DNA of 8,206 nt. Origin: Saprospiraceae bacterium. GTDB taxonomy: Bacteria > Bacteroidota > Bacteroidia > Bacteroidales > JAIPBB01. Below, one piece after another: positions 1 through 5,887 of this stretch. A model generated the notes under the pieces. That model did no database searches, was not told the origin of the DNA, and saw only the letters and a list, made by a program, of their open reading frames with translations. Each line of letters starts with the position of its first letter. The stretch's first letter is position 1. Made by a program: the position numbers and the translations under genes. The stretch covers positions 1 through 8,206 of the forward strand of contig JAIPBB010000245.1 of assembly GCA_021739805.1 (NCBI GenBank), in the 5' to 3' direction.

Positions 1-262
1 AGACAAGTTTTAAAGTTTTTATCTTCTTATCTTTTCCATTAACCAAGTTGATTATCCAAGTCTGAATATTTATATTACCCTTAGCAATTTTGAAATATTC
101 CTTTATTAGCTAACTTTTTATTAATTCTTCTTCGTTCGGATCTTTATCGACAATTATCTTAATGTGGTCTTTTTGTAATATTCTTAGCAATATGTGTAAC
201 CAATACTCATTATTTGCTTTTGAATGGTTTACCAGTTCTGGACATAACAAAAACTTACTCAT
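1..262 (-). pseudogene. Small partner gene of the ATPase, interrupted by in-frame TAG and cut by the window edge
   Basis: I do not recognise the family. An ATG at 262-260 opens 50 codons (starts MSKFLLCPELVNHSK) and stops at a TAG at 112-110. The same frame then stays open for 36 more codons to the window edge, reading LIKEYFKIAK after the stop, with similar lysine- and isoleucine-rich composition. The simplest reading is one longer gene with a premature stop; a true 50-aa protein is the alternative. In DNA this AT-rich, 36 stop-free codons would arise by chance perhaps once in twenty times. The start lies only 11 bases after the ATPase stop codon, so both should be co-transcribed and probably work together. 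A hydrophobic stretch ending IIVD, followed by acidic residues (DPNEEE), could recall a PIN-like nuclease N-terminus, but this is a guess. There is no clear ribosome binding site, only AAAAGA before the ATG. Confidence 0.5.
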
Positions 263-273
263 ATAATATCTTT

Positions 274-1782
274 TTACAAATTATTCATTATGAAAACTTC
301 TGTATCATCAAGCACAGTTGAAAAGTTTTGAGGCCAGTTAAAATCACCTTTGTCTGATATTATTATTGGCTCTAATTTTGAACTACCAAGTTCGTTATTT
401 GATGAAAGGAAATAAAGATTGATTTCATCAGCTTTTACTTCTTTTTCAGCAATTTTCCTTCTAAGTCTATGAAGTAAATATTCACTATGGGTTTCTATGA
501 TAAAATGTTTTCTTCCTTTTTTTGAAAATTTTATATTTTCTATCAAAAAATCCACTAAATCACCTTGCATTTTTGGGTGTAAATGAATTTCTGGATGTTC
601 AATAATATTAATAGATCCAGGTTTTGATTCAAGAATTCTAACTAATACAGGTAAAACTTCAGATATGCCTGAACCTAAACCATTAATATTTTGAATTAGG
701 CCTTGATGCTTAATTTTAAGTTCAGTTTCATTGTTTGTTTTCTGAACAATTAATTCATAGTCTTCTCCCTTTTGAAACCATTGATTAATTTTATCAACAT
801 AGCTTGGATTATCAGCTAAAATGTCAATAATTTTATCTGCATCTACTGTGTAAATGTCAGAGTCACCTAAATAAAAATTATATGATTCCTTACTAAATTC
901 TCTTATTGGCGGTATGTAATTTATAAATTCATTTTCAATTTTGTTTTTAAGATTTCTATAGGCTTGATGGATTATTAGGAAGAAGAAGTCAATAAAAAAA
1001 GATTTGCTTTTTGAAAGATCAAATTCTTCTAATTTGAAATATTGTAAGTTTAATCTGTCCGAAATCACACAATTAATATTTGATTTATACTTGTGAAGTA
1101 AATTAGTTTCGTCATAGTCACTACTGATATCGTAATAAGTTCTATTATTCTTTTTCGTTAATGAAAATTCGATAAGCATTCTTCTTCCAGTCTTGACGAT
1201 AATTTTATCAATCACAACAAACCTTCCTTCTCTATTTGCTAATTTAAATGTTAGTTTAAGAGTTTGATCCTTAATCTTACCCAGCCTAAACAATAATTCA
1301 AGGCTATCATTTATCTCATCATTGTTTTTGAGTTTCGGATAGAAAATTCCAATCTTATTTATTAATTTTTGAAAAAAATCAATTGTGACATCATTCTGTT
1401 TGATAAATTCAAATTCATCATGTAGAATAATATTTACTCTACTATCCATTCTCTTGATTATATCTATAATCAATTCTAAAACTTGTCTTGGAAATTTCTC
1501 AAAATCATTATGCAATACAAATTCAAAGGATAGGTCGATCAACTTGCTGATATCTAAATTCCGGAATAGACTTTTTGAATCTTGAATCTGATTCTTGTCA
1601 AATTGCAAAACTGACTTTCTAACATTTCCATGGGAAATTGATTGGCTAAATAGTAATAATACTCGATTCAATGAACTTTTCCCCACACTATTTGGCCCCA
1701 GAAGAATAGTAATAGGCTTAATTTCTACTTCAGCAGATTTGAAAGCTTTCCAGTTCTCGCATGAAAAATTTGTTAATTCCAT
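274..1782 (-). CDS. AAA/ABC-type ATPase with DUF3696-like C-terminus
   Basis: This is a 502-aa soluble P-loop ATPase of the SMC/RecF/OLD-like group, without signal peptide or membrane segment. The N-terminal strand ends in Walker A GPNSVGKSS (29-37). A long middle region (about 50-285) is variable and lysine/aspartate-rich. YIPPIREF (289-296) matches the 'GPlR' block of these ATPases. The ABC-signature region is NGLGSGISEVLP (367-378), Walker B is INIIEHPEIHLHP (391-403), with E395 as the likely catalytic glutamate, and the switch motif is ETHSEYLL (430-437). The end, ISDKGDFNWPQNF (475-487), fits DUF3696, whose hallmark is a WP dipeptide near the C-terminus. Every core ATPase motif is intact. 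Such ATPases commonly pair with a nuclease or other effector in defence or toxin modules, and the gene 11 bases downstream is the obvious partner here. That role is inferred from context; the ATPase call is firm. Confidence 0.9.
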   Translation of the reverse strand: MELTNFSCENWKAFKSAEVEIKPITILLGPNSVGKSSLNRVLLLFSQSISHGNVRKSVLQFDKNQIQDSKSLFRNLDISKLIDLSFEFVLHNDFEKFPRQVLELIIDIIKRMDSRVNIILHDEFEFIKQNDVTIDFFQKLINKIGIFYPKLKNNDEINDSLELLFRLGKIKDQTLKLTFKLANREGRFVVIDKIIVKTGRRMLIEFSLTKKNNRTYYDISSDYDETNLLHKYKSNINCVISDRLNLQYFKLEEFDLSKSKSFFIDFFFLIIHQAYRNLKNKIENEFINYIPPIREFSKESYNFYLGDSDIYTVDADKIIDILADNPSYVDKINQWFQKGEDYELIVQKTNNETELKIKHQGLIQNINGLGSGISEVLPVLVRILESKPGSINIIEHPEIHLHPKMQGDLVDFLIENIKFSKKGRKHFIIETHSEYLLHRLRRKIAEKEVKADEINLYFLSSNNELGSSKLEPIIISDKGDFNWPQNFSTVLDDTEVFIMNNL

Positions 1783-1802
1783 AGTCTTATTATTTTGTTA
1801 TT

Positions 1803-1818
1803 TATTAAACGTTTAATA
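1803..1818. promoter_or_regulatory. Perfect 16-bp palindrome before the ATPase start
   Basis: TATTAAACGTTTAATA is identical to its reverse complement. It lies 21 bases upstream of the ATPase ATG. The position and symmetry suit an operator for a dimeric repressor or a site for autoregulation, but no regulator gene is visible in the window. In AT-rich DNA some palindromes arise by chance; 16 perfect bases with a central CG are less usual. Confidence 0.4.
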
Positions 1819-1829
1819 TACCTTCTACC

Positions 1830-1877
1830 ACAACGACAGTCAACGAGCGATATTTTTGCATTAGCCACTGTAGTTGT
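1830..1877. repeat. Imperfect inverted repeat in the ATPase leader
   Basis: ACAACGACAGT (1830-1840) and ACTGTAGTTGT (1867-1877) are inverted copies with one mismatch in 11, separated by 26 bases. If transcribed toward the ATPase gene, the arms would form a 10-pair stem with one internal mismatch. The stretch is more GC-rich than its surroundings. No T-run follows, so it is not a standard terminator. It could be a leader RNA structure, a protein site or a recombination scar. Confidence 0.4.
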
Positions 1878-1878
1878 T

Positions 1879-2251
1879 ATTTCTAAATCGCACAATGTCT
1901 TTTTATTAGCTTTTTAATATTTAATATTATTAAGTAAGTTTTAATTTAATATCAATAAACTTGTATGTCAATAATTCAATTTAATTTATATTGAGTATCA
2001 AATATAAAAAAAATTAACAATCACAAAACATTTCTTTAGTTTTATTATGCAATTATCTTAAATGCATGAAAACACTAAGGATTCGTTAAATAAATATTTT
2101 CTTATTAGATATAAATTAACCCATTTTATTCAAATTTAAAACAAATATTTTCCCATTTCTAATCAGTTTTTAATGCAATTCTGGTCTATTATCTTAAATT
2201 ATTACTCACTATTCCATCAAAATAAATCATGTTTCGACAAATTGAAGCTTA
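1879..2251. other. AT-rich gene-free spacer
   Basis: Apart from the minus-strand promoter candidate at 1999-2028, I see no convincing gene, RNA or ordered repeat here. The sequence is extremely AT-rich with stops in all frames. Two loosely similar stretches (around 2047-2062 and 2172-2200, sharing ATGCAATT and ATTATCTTAAA) may be decayed copies of each other, but are too short to call. Confidence 0.5.
1999..2028 (-). promoter_or_regulatory. Candidate Bacteroidota promoter for the ATPase unit
   Basis: On the minus strand, TTTTG (2028-2024) is followed after 17 bases by TATATTTG (2006-1999). This matches the phylum's TTTG ... TAnnTTTG promoter pattern within its known spacing range. Transcription would start near 1992, leaving a leader of about 210 nt before the ATPase ATG that contains the inverted repeat and palindrome listed here. 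I found no equally good match closer to the gene. Confidence 0.5.
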
Positions 2252-2289
2252 ATGCTCATTATCGATAATCTGCTACCCAACCAACATCA

Positions 2290-2438
2290 GATGATTGGAT
2301 TCGTGCAGCAAGATTATAAAAGCCGGAAAACTGGAAGAATTTAAGAAAATGGATGGTACTCCGATGTGGAGGGAGGTTGATGATGATGAATATAACCAAT
2401 TACACTACAAATTAAAAGAATACATAATGAATATGTAG
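2290..2438 (+). pseudogene. Frameshifted relic of an unidentified small protein
   Basis: From 2290 one frame reads DDWIRAAR and hits TAA at 2317-2319. Switching frame at about 2312, a second frame reads IIKAGKLEEFKKMDG, then TPMWREVDDDEY, and ends KEYIMNM with TAG at 2436-2438. The joined peptide of about 49 residues is charged, amphipathic and protein-like, unlike its AT-rich surroundings, so a single frameshift near 2310-2320 joining both parts is the best explanation. No start is evident: the first frame has a TAA upstream near 2266. I do not recognise the family; the size would fit the C-terminus of a small regulator or antitoxin, but nothing shows that. Repeat copy A begins exactly where this relic ends. 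Confidence 0.4.
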
Positions 2439-2586
2439 TGGTAGGCGAGAATATTCCATATTGCTAATCTTGATGTTTCTTTATTCCTGTTAGTATTTTA
2501 TTATACCTGTAAATGTCTGCAACTACTAGAAACATTGTGAAGGATGCAGGAATATTCCAGACGTAACTTCTGGAAGCTTTTCTATT
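2438..2586. repeat. 149-bp direct repeat, copy A
   Basis: This stretch aligns without gaps to 2786-2934. By hand I count about 25 mismatches in 149 positions, roughly 83% identity. The longest shared blocks cover ATATTCCATATTGCTAATCT and GATGTTTCTTTATTCCTGTTA. The similarity stops abruptly at the left edge (2438) and fades after about 2586. GAATATTCC occurs twice inside, at 2449 and 2550. Confidence 0.8.
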
Positions 2587-2756
2587 AATGTATTCAACTG
2601 TCCAATGTTTCTATTTGACTTCGTTTTGGCTGTAATGAAACTGTCCTAATTTCTATTGAAATTCCGGTGTATTTCTATTTTGCTGTTAATTGTTTCTAAA
2701 TTCCTGTATATTTTCTGTAGTATTTCTGCTTGAGTTTGAAATTGCTGTAAATAATA
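2526..2756 (-). pseudogene. Decayed minus-strand reading frame between the repeats
   Basis: One frame stays open from 2756 to a TAG at 2528-2526 except for a single TAG at 2648-2646, giving 36 plus 39 codons. The first part (QQFQTQAEILQKIYRNLE) looks like a coiled coil. The second part ends LPEVTSGIFLHPSQCF. The corresponding position in copy B reads LPEITFGIFPPPSLCF and also ends in TAG, as if two related gene 3' ends were present. There is no good start codon and no family I recognise. The protein-like look could still be an accident of repeated sequence, so confidence is low. Confidence 0.25.
2579..2707. repeat. Degenerate short-motif cluster between the two long repeats
   Basis: TTTCTATT occurs at 2579, 2608, 2650 and 2672, and a related TTTCTAAATTCCTGT at 2693. 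The long repeats contain the similar TTTCTTTATTCCTGT (2476-2490 and 2824-2838). Chance would give far fewer copies of this 8-mer over such a short stretch. The whole 2440-2940 region may have grown from one short ancestral unit. Spacing is irregular, so it is not a current tandem array. Confidence 0.4.
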
Positions 2757-2785
2757 TCAATGAATGCTATTATGTGAAGGAAGAA

Positions 2786-2934
2786 GTGGGTGACGAAAAT
2801 ATTCCATATTGCTAATCTGGATGTTTCTTTATTCCTGTTAATAATTTATTACACCTATAAATGTCCGAAACTGCTAGAAGCATAAGGAAGGAGGCGGGAA
2901 TATTCCAAATGTGATTTCAGGAAGTTTTTTTATT
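2786..2934. repeat. 149-bp direct repeat, copy B
   Basis: This is the partner of copy A, offset by exactly 348 bases with no insertions or deletions. Inside copy B, read on the minus strand, the 42-mers 2939-2898 and 2838-2797 also resemble each other: both begin with CAGGAATAAA and end with TGGAATATT, about 30 of 42 positions agree, and they lie 101 bases apart. The repeat is therefore nested. It does not resemble an IS end or a CRISPR, and no flanking target-site duplication is seen. Confidence 0.8.
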
Positions 2935-3040
2935 CCTGCTATTTAAATTTACAAGAGTTCCTGGATATTTACGTCTTTAATAAATAAATCTAAAGATAAT
3001 AGTAAATTGAAAAAACCGTATGTAAATTTGTAGGTAAAAA

Positions 3041-3074
3041 TAAAAAAACCTGTATATTAATCTAATATACAGGT
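3041..3074 (-). terminator. Intrinsic terminator of the tRNA-Leu gene
   Basis: ACCTGTATATTA (3048-3059) and TAATATACAGGT (3063-3074) are perfect 12-bp inverted arms around a 3-base loop. On the minus strand the hairpin is followed at once by seven T residues (3048-3042, the first also closing the stem). It lies 18 bases past the tRNA 3' end, a typical arrangement for a single-gene tRNA transcript. Confidence 0.9.
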
Positions 3075-3092
3075 AATTATAAATGTTTTTAG

Positions 3093-3176
3093 TGCCCAGA
3101 ACAAGATTCGAACTTGCACACCGTTACCGGCACCAGCCCCTCAAGCTGGCGTGTCTACCAATTTCACCACCTGGGC
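3093..3176 (-). tRNA. tRNA-Leu (anticodon GAG)
   Basis: This is an 84-nt class II tRNA. The acceptor arm GCCCAGG pairs with TCTGGGC (one G-T), the discriminator is A, and CCA is not encoded. The anticodon stem CCAGC/GCTGG encloses the loop TTGAGGG, giving anticodon GAG, which reads leucine CUC and CUU codons. The long variable arm CCG-GTAA-CGG is expected for leucine. The T-loop is TTCGAAT on a five-pair stem with one wobble. The D-arm region contains GGTGGTGAAATTGGTAGACACG, written here only as the standard leucine pattern. All arms fold, so the gene looks functional. Confidence 0.96.
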
Positions 3177-3188
3177 AATTGTGAGCTG

Positions 3189-3219
3189 CAAATTTACTAA
3201 ATATTATCATAAGTGAAAA
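3189..3219 (-). promoter_or_regulatory. Promoter of tRNA-Leu
   Basis: TAAATTTG (3196-3189, minus strand) matches the Bacteroidota -7 box TAnnTTTG. A weak TTTTC (3219-3215) lies 18 bases upstream in the -33 position. Transcription would start a few bases before the tRNA 5' end at 3176. Confidence 0.55.
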
Positions 3220-3237
3220 TTTAAGTTAATTTTAAAA

Positions 3238-3245
3238 TAGCTTTG
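3238..3245 (+). promoter_or_regulatory. -7 box of the DUF4301 gene
   Basis: TAGCTTTG fits TAnnTTTG exactly; I see no good TTTG at the -33 position. Transcription would begin near 3252, about 48 bases before the ATG at 3300. This also argues against the TTG at 3243 being a start codon, because it lies inside the promoter box. Confidence 0.5.
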
Positions 3246-3299
3246 AATTGTTTCAATTTAATTTCTAAGTTTGAAGAGAATTTTATTAATTTAAAAACT

Positions 3300-4841
3300 A
3301 TGTTTTCAAAACAAGACCTACAACAATTCAAAGAAAAAGGAATTGAGCTTTCACAAATTGAAAGTCAGATTGATAACTTCAAAAAAGGCTTTCCTTTTGT
3401 AGATATAATTTCTCCGGCAACTCCCGGCAAAGGAATTAAACAGTTTGATAATGATGAAATAGCATCCTTAATTAAACTTTATAATGAGAAAATCAAAAAT
3501 AGGAGAGTAGTGAAATTTGTTCCGGCTTCCGGTGCCGCAAGCCGAATGTTTAAACATTTATTTGAGTTCAGGGAGAATTACAAAGGAACAGCTCAGGATA
3601 TTGCTGAACTGGAAAGCGATAAGGGTTTTAATTCAGTTTATAACTTTTTAAATCATTTGCAGGATTTTGCTTTTTATAATGATTTGAAAAATGTGATGCT
3701 AAATAACGGTCTTGATATTGAAAAGTGCTTCTCTGAAAAGGATTACAATTGCATTATTGATTATCTTCTGTTTGAAAAAGGGTTAAATTATTCTGAAAAA
3801 CCAAAAGCTTTATTGAAATTTCATAAATATGCTGACCACAACCGAATGGCAATTGAAGAACATTTGGTTGAAGGTGCTAATTATTCCAGAGATGCTGATT
3901 CAAACGTTTATATTCATTTCACTGTGTCACCCGAACATCAGGAAAGTTTTATTGAAAATATTAATTTGGTAAAGCCTATTTATGAAGAAAAATTAGGTGT
4001 GAAATACAATATCATTTATTCGGTTCAAAAGCCTTCGACTGATACTATTGCCGTTGATATGAACAACAATCCATTTAGAAATAATGACGGAAGTATTTTA
4101 TTTCGACCGGGCGGGCATGGAGCATTAATCGAAAATCTTAATGAAATTGATGCTGATATAATTTTTGTGAAAAACATTGACAATATTGTTCCTGATGGAC
4201 TTCGGGATGAAACTTATAAATATAAAAAGCTGATTGGCGGATATTTATTAAAACTTCAACAACAAATTTTTTATTATTTGGAAATTCTGGGAAGTGGTAA
4301 TATTTCAAATGAAGAGCTGGAAGAAATTATAGAATTTTGTGAAAATGTTTTATATGTGAAATGCGATTTCGATGGAATGGAAAGAATTGAAAAACTCGAC
4401 TTTTTATACAATATTTTAAATCGTCCGTTGCGAGTTTGTGGTATGGTGAAAAATGAAGGAGAGCCGGGTGGGGGACCTTTCATAGTAAAAGACCAAAATG
4501 GAAATACATCGCTTCAAATAGTTGAATCATCACAAATTGATAGCAACAATCCTGAGCAAATGGCTTTTGTGAGTCAAGCTACTCATTTTAACCCGGTTGA
4601 CCTGGTTTGTGCTGTGAAAGACATTGATGGAAAGAAATATAATCTTATGGATTTTGTTGACCCTTCAACAGGCTTTATTTCAAAAAAATCAAAAGATGGA
4701 AAAGATTTAAAAGCCCAGGAATTACCAGGTTTATGGAATGGAGCAATGGCTTTCTGGAACACAATTTTTGTGGATGTACCGATTATCACATTTAATCCGG
4801 TGAAAACTGTAAATGACCTATTGAGAGAGGAACATTGTTAA
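3300..4841 (+). CDS. DUF4301 family protein, possible nucleotidyltransferase
   Basis: This 513-aa cytoplasmic protein is full length for DUF4301, a family almost confined to Bacteroidota and without an assigned activity. I chose the ATG at 3300; an in-frame TTG at 3243 would add 19 residues, but it overlaps the likely promoter and the extra residues do not look like DUF4301. Visible blocks are VKFVPASGAASRMFK (71-85), KFHKYADHNRMAIEEHLVEG (173-192), QKPSTDTIAVD (243-253), FRPGGHGALIENL (268-280), DIIFVKNIDNIV (286-297), EPGGGPFIVKD (388-398) and LQIVESSQID (405-414). Their order recalls UDP-sugar pyrophosphorylases: a phosphate-binding loop near the N-terminus, a PGHG motif, an IFV-NIDN strand, then a GG...VE..Q block. 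That likeness is my inference. The gene stands alone, divergent from tRNA-Leu and convergent with the lipoprotein gene. Confidence 0.9.
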   Translation: MFSKQDLQQFKEKGIELSQIESQIDNFKKGFPFVDIISPATPGKGIKQFDNDEIASLIKLYNEKIKNRRVVKFVPASGAASRMFKHLFEFRENYKGTAQDIAELESDKGFNSVYNFLNHLQDFAFYNDLKNVMLNNGLDIEKCFSEKDYNCIIDYLLFEKGLNYSEKPKALLKFHKYADHNRMAIEEHLVEGANYSRDADSNVYIHFTVSPEHQESFIENINLVKPIYEEKLGVKYNIIYSVQKPSTDTIAVDMNNNPFRNNDGSILFRPGGHGALIENLNEIDADIIFVKNIDNIVPDGLRDETYKYKKLIGGYLLKLQQQIFYYLEILGSGNISNEELEEIIEFCENVLYVKCDFDGMERIEKLDFLYNILNRPLRVCGMVKNEGEPGGGPFIVKDQNGNTSLQIVESSQIDSNNPEQMAFVSQATHFNPVDLVCAVKDIDGKKYNLMDFVDPSTGFISKKSKDGKDLKAQELPGLWNGAMAFWNTIFVDVPIITFNPVKTVNDLLREEHC

Positions 4842-4878
4842 AAATTGGGTTGTAGGATTATCTTTGTATGTTGTTCAT

Positions 4879-4913
4879 TGCTTGTTTCTTGATGCTTGTT
4901 GTTGCAATGCTTG
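4879..4913. repeat. Three TGCTTG copies in the convergent gap
   Basis: TGCTTG occurs at 4879, 4893 and 4908, about every 14-15 bases, inside the 132-base gap between two convergent genes. CATTGC/GCAATG (4876 and 4904) is a weak inverted pair over it. No proper terminator with a T-run is seen for either gene in this gap. Confidence 0.3.
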
Positions 4914-4973
4914 ATTTAAACACCTTTGCTAATTCACATTTGACATCTTCATTTGACTTAGATTTCGAGTTAA

Positions 4974-5819
4974 TCACTTCACATCAACTTCAACACTAAT
5001 TCCATTGTAGGCACAAAAAACGCCAAGTCCATTATTAATATTTGAATACACTAAAACAGCTTCAGAGAAAGGACTTTCAAAGTCACTGTTAAATACTGAT
5101 TTGTGATATTTGTAATAATGTTCATCAACATTCAGTATATCAAATTGCAGTTTGTTTACTTTGCCTTCATAGAAGTAAAATTGATGGCTTATCCATTCAC
5201 CTTGATTATTATCTGAAAATAATTCTTCGCCATATTCACTGTACAACTGTTCGTATATAGTATCACCGGGAGCATTTGCGAATTTGTTATAAGCAAAAAT
5301 CCTGTAATAATTATCTTCTCCGGCTATATCTTTAAACCTTGTTTTAACTACATTTTGACCCTTTTGATTATTAACATCATATTCGATTGAAGTAATTTCA
5401 AAAGTTGTAGGATGATTCGTCGGGACAGTGCAACTGGCATCACTTTTCATTCCGTTTGGGGTTGAAACATTTAAAGTATAAGTTCCTCCTGCAACAATCG
5501 CAAAGTTTGTTGCACTTATAAAATAATATCCTTTTGATGAATTAAAAACTAATGTTTTAGTATTTGTCCCATCTGAAATTATTACTGAAGCATTGCTGAT
5601 TGGTGGAAATTCATAGCTATTATTGTTTGATTCACCAAATACAGGTTTTGACTCACTAACATAAACTTTTATCTCTTTATCCTGGGGCGAAATAAATGAC
5701 TGAACTACAAGTTTAGGTTCAATTTCAGGTAAATCAACATTTGTAACTGTTTTTTCACATGATGTTAAAACCAAAATTATCAAAGTTAAAATTGGAATAT
5801 ATTTTTTTATTGCTTTCAT
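4974..5819 (-). CDS. DUF4249 family outer-membrane lipoprotein
   Basis: This 281-aa protein starts with a lysine-containing n-region, a hydrophobic core (8-18) and the lipobox LTSC with lipidated Cys21, so it should be a lipoprotein of the outer membrane. After the cysteine come the usual DUF4249 blocks: EPKLVVQSFISP (34-45), PISNASVIISDG (73-84), GGTYTLNVSTPNG (111-123), TVPTNHP (131-137), and near the end DEHYYKYHKSV (232-242) and GLGVFCAYNG (264-273). It lies 66 bases downstream of the TonB receptor gene on the same strand with no promoter box in the gap, so they form an operon. In this phylum DUF4249 lipoproteins regularly accompany a receptor of this type. By analogy with SusD-like proteins it may help bind or deliver the substrate, but that is not established and the substrate is unknown. 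Confidence 0.9.
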   Translation of the reverse strand: MKAIKKYIPILTLIILVLTSCEKTVTNVDLPEIEPKLVVQSFISPQDKEIKVYVSESKPVFGESNNNSYEFPPISNASVIISDGTNTKTLVFNSSKGYYFISATNFAIVAGGTYTLNVSTPNGMKSDASCTVPTNHPTTFEITSIEYDVNNQKGQNVVKTRFKDIAGEDNYYRIFAYNKFANAPGDTIYEQLYSEYGEELFSDNNQGEWISHQFYFYEGKVNKLQFDILNVDEHYYKYHKSVFNSDFESPFSEAVLVYSNINNGLGVFCAYNGISVEVDVK

Positions 5820-5856
5820 GGTTTTATCTATTGTTTTTTTAGTTCTATGTTTATTA

Positions 5857-5887
5857 TATCATTACATCATTCTATCATTACATCATT
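5857..5887. repeat. 15-bp direct repeat in the receptor-lipoprotein gap
   Basis: TATCATTACATCATT occurs at 5857-5871 and 5873-5887, two copies 16 bases apart, each itself built from AT-C-ATT units. The second copy runs into the receptor's TAA stop codon (5888-5886). It looks like a small intergenic tandem duplication in the co-transcribed spacer. Confidence 0.8.

Noticed and set aside
1385..1816. Plus-strand ORFs opposite the ATPase gene
   Set aside because: They are antisense shadows of a gene with all its ATPase motifs.
1830..1877. Integron attC-like site
   Set aside because: The inverted arms lack the conserved core ends (RYYYAAC and GTTRRRY) in the right places and no integrase or cassette array is visible.
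2252..2344. 30-codon plus-strand ORF starting at ATG 2252
   Set aside because: It overlaps the relic in a different frame; its peptide is less protein-like and it has no ribosome binding site.
2438..2934. CRISPR array
   Set aside because: There are only two long, diverged copies with a single 199-base gap; no short identical repeats and no cas genes.
2438..2934. IS-element or composite transposon ends
   Set aside because: The copies are direct and internally repeated, with no transposase frame between them and no target duplication.
3243..3299. TTG start giving a 532-aa DUF4301 protein
   Set aside because: The TTG lies within the TAGCTTTG promoter box, and the 19 added residues look like translated leader; the ATG at 3300 fits the family start.
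4842..4973. Shared terminator between the convergent genes
   Set aside because: Only a 6-bp inverted pair with a 22-base loop and no T-run was found.
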